DNA of 45,086 nucleotides, taken from the NCBI GenBank assembly GCA_028047635.1, contig JAOFXR010000024.1, positions 1 through 45,086 on the forward strand, read 5' to 3'. The translations under genes were made by a program, and so were the position numbers. Source of the stretch: Verrucomicrobiales bacterium. Lineage in GTDB: Bacteria > Verrucomicrobiota > Verrucomicrobiia > Verrucomicrobiales > DEV007. Below the pieces are notes generated by a model. It was not told where the DNA came from and searched no databases. It worked only from the letters and a program-made list of their open reading frames with translations. Below are positions 44,239-45,086 of the stretch, in pieces (the stretch's first letter is position 1; the number at the start of each line of letters is the position of its first letter).

Positions 44239-45086
44239 TCAATAATCCAAAACCGGATCCGGCTGGACGGCCGGATCGGGGTATTCGAAGGTTTTGCCTT
44301 CGAAATTGCGAATCATGACTCGTTCGCTGTTTCGTTGCAGAACATAGTCCGGATTGATCGGCACTTTGCCGCCGCCGCCGGGAGCATCGATCACGAACTG
44401 AGGAATGGCATAACCGGTAGTGTGTCCGCGAAGGCCTTCGATGATTTCGATTCCTTTAGTAACGGCCGCCTGGAGATGGGAAGAACCTTCAATCAGATCC
44501 AATTGATAGAGGTAGTAGGGACGGACTCTGCTCATGAGCAGTTTGTGGACAAGGGTTTTCATGATTTCGACGTCATCGTTCACGTCCTTTAAGAGAACGC
44601 TTTGATTGCCAAGGGGAATCCCGTGATTGGCGAGACGTTCGAAACCTTCCTTCACCTCCGTCGTGATTTCGCGGGGATGGTTCACGTGCACACTCATGAA
44701 GAGGGGGTGATACTTTTGCAGCATTTCGCACAATTCCGGTGTGATTCGCTGGGGCAGAAAAATAGGAACTCGTGAGCCAATACGGATGAATTCAATGTGC
44801 TCGATTTGGCTGAGGCGGCTTAAGATTTTCTCCAGCTTGGCATCGGAGAAGAGTAGAGGGTCGCCGCCGGAAAGGAGGACGTCACGGACCTCAGTGTGTT
44901 CCTCGAGGTAGTTGAAAGCGGCTTCGAAATCAGTTTCGAGGTCCTGCTCACCGGCTCCGCTCACGACACGGCTGCGGGTACAGTAGCGGCAATATGAGGC
45001 ACAGCGATCCGTAACCAGAAAGAGAACGCGATCGGGATAGCGATGCACGAGGCCGGGAACGGGCATGTGGGAATCCTCGCCGCAGG
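44239..45086 (-). CDS. kamA: Lysine 2,3-aminomutase (radical SAM), 5' end outside window
   Basis: The frame is open through the window edge, beyond the Met at 45066 (codons before it read CAEDSH, which continue the family's EDxxMPVPGLVHRYP), so that Met is internal and at least 282 residues are visible. The [4Fe-4S] motif is CASYCRYC, inside LFLVTDRCASYCRYCTRSR, followed by DVLLSGGDPLL and the barrel segments VNHPREITTEV, GIPLGNQSVLLKDVNDDVE and RPYYLYQLDLIEGSSHLQ. The C-terminal HTTGYAIPQFVIDAPGGGGK is typical of full KamA rather than the short EpmB. It makes beta-lysine from lysine using PLP and S-adenosylmethionine, either for catabolism or for a compatible solute. No other lysine-fermentation gene is visible. 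Confidence 0.88.
   Translation of the reverse strand, partial: CGEDSHMPVPGLVHRYPDRVLFLVTDRCASYCRYCTRSRVVSGAGEQDLETDFEAAFNYLEEHTEVRDVLLSGGDPLLFSDAKLEKILSRLSQIEHIEFIRIGSRVPIFLPQRITPELCEMLQKYHPLFMSVHVNHPREITTEVKEGFERLANHGIPLGNQSVLLKDVNDDVEIMKTLVHKLLMSRVRPYYLYQLDLIEGSSHLQAAVTKGIEIIEGLRGHTTGYAIPQFVIDAPGGGGKVPINPDYVLQRNSERVMIRNFEGKTFEYPDPAVQPDPVLDY

Overview
The window reads as a chromosomal segment of a Gram-negative PVC bacterium, most likely Verrucomicrobia (Verrucomicrobiae). The evidence is a cytochrome/DUF1549/LamG/DUF1553 protein paired with a Tat-exported DUF1501 protein (a Planctomycetes/Verrucomicrobia signature), LPS and phospholipid genes (waaA, plsY, gpsA), SHD1-like secreted proteins, several ExbD paralogues with giant TPR proteins, and start codons almost all without a Shine-Dalgarno motif. 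The lineage is inference; no rRNA or tRNA gene is present.

Layout. 1-459: 3' end of an unknown gene with a strong terminator. 727-2823 (-): an EF-G outside a str operon, resembling the EF-G2/FusB subfamily. 3100-6856 (-): an RppH-type Nudix hydrolase followed by a large hybrid histidine kinase with two receiver domains. 6929-8974 (+): a membrane-anchored unknown and a secreted PhoD-like phosphatase. 9072-13680 (-): the PSCyt/DUF1549/DUF1553 plus DUF1501 pair. 13841-16373 (+): a secreted unknown, a Tas-like aldo/keto reductase and an SHD1-like protein. 16430-22086 (+): biosynthesis, with leuB, pyrF-pyrE (overlapping), guaB and guaA. 22264-30530 (+): a membrane unknown overlapping an ABC ATPase, then a Ton/Tol-like motor cluster (ExbB, three ExbD, a 1045-aa periplasmic TPR protein and a 350-aa partner) with no TonB/TolA. 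30717-36232: mostly minus-strand envelope genes rsmD-waaA-plsY-gpsA plus two membrane proteins, with a WbuC-like cupin on the plus strand. 36396-42795 (+): an AsmA-like giant, an AI-2E-family transporter, an orphan MoxR ATPase and a membrane-anchored leucine-rich-repeat protein. 42892-45086 (-): an EF-hand serine hydrolase and the 3' part of a lysine 2,3-aminomutase gene.

The most notable non-standard structures are: (i) a second, decayed copy of the aminomutase gene's 3' end at 42810-42862, so the EF-hand hydrolase gene lies between two direct copies of that gene end; (ii) an intergenic dispersed repeat, 80% identical over 74 bp, inverted between 22096-22169 (after guaA) and 30569-30642 (after the TPR operon); (iii) the TonB-less ExbB/ExbD3/TPR operon with hairpins at its gene junctions; (iv) a 27-bp in-frame tandem duplication in the kinase sensor domain; (v) a perfect 15-bp inverted repeat with direct repeats ahead of pyrF. 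No CRISPR array, transposase, integrase, phage gene or recognisable defence system was seen.
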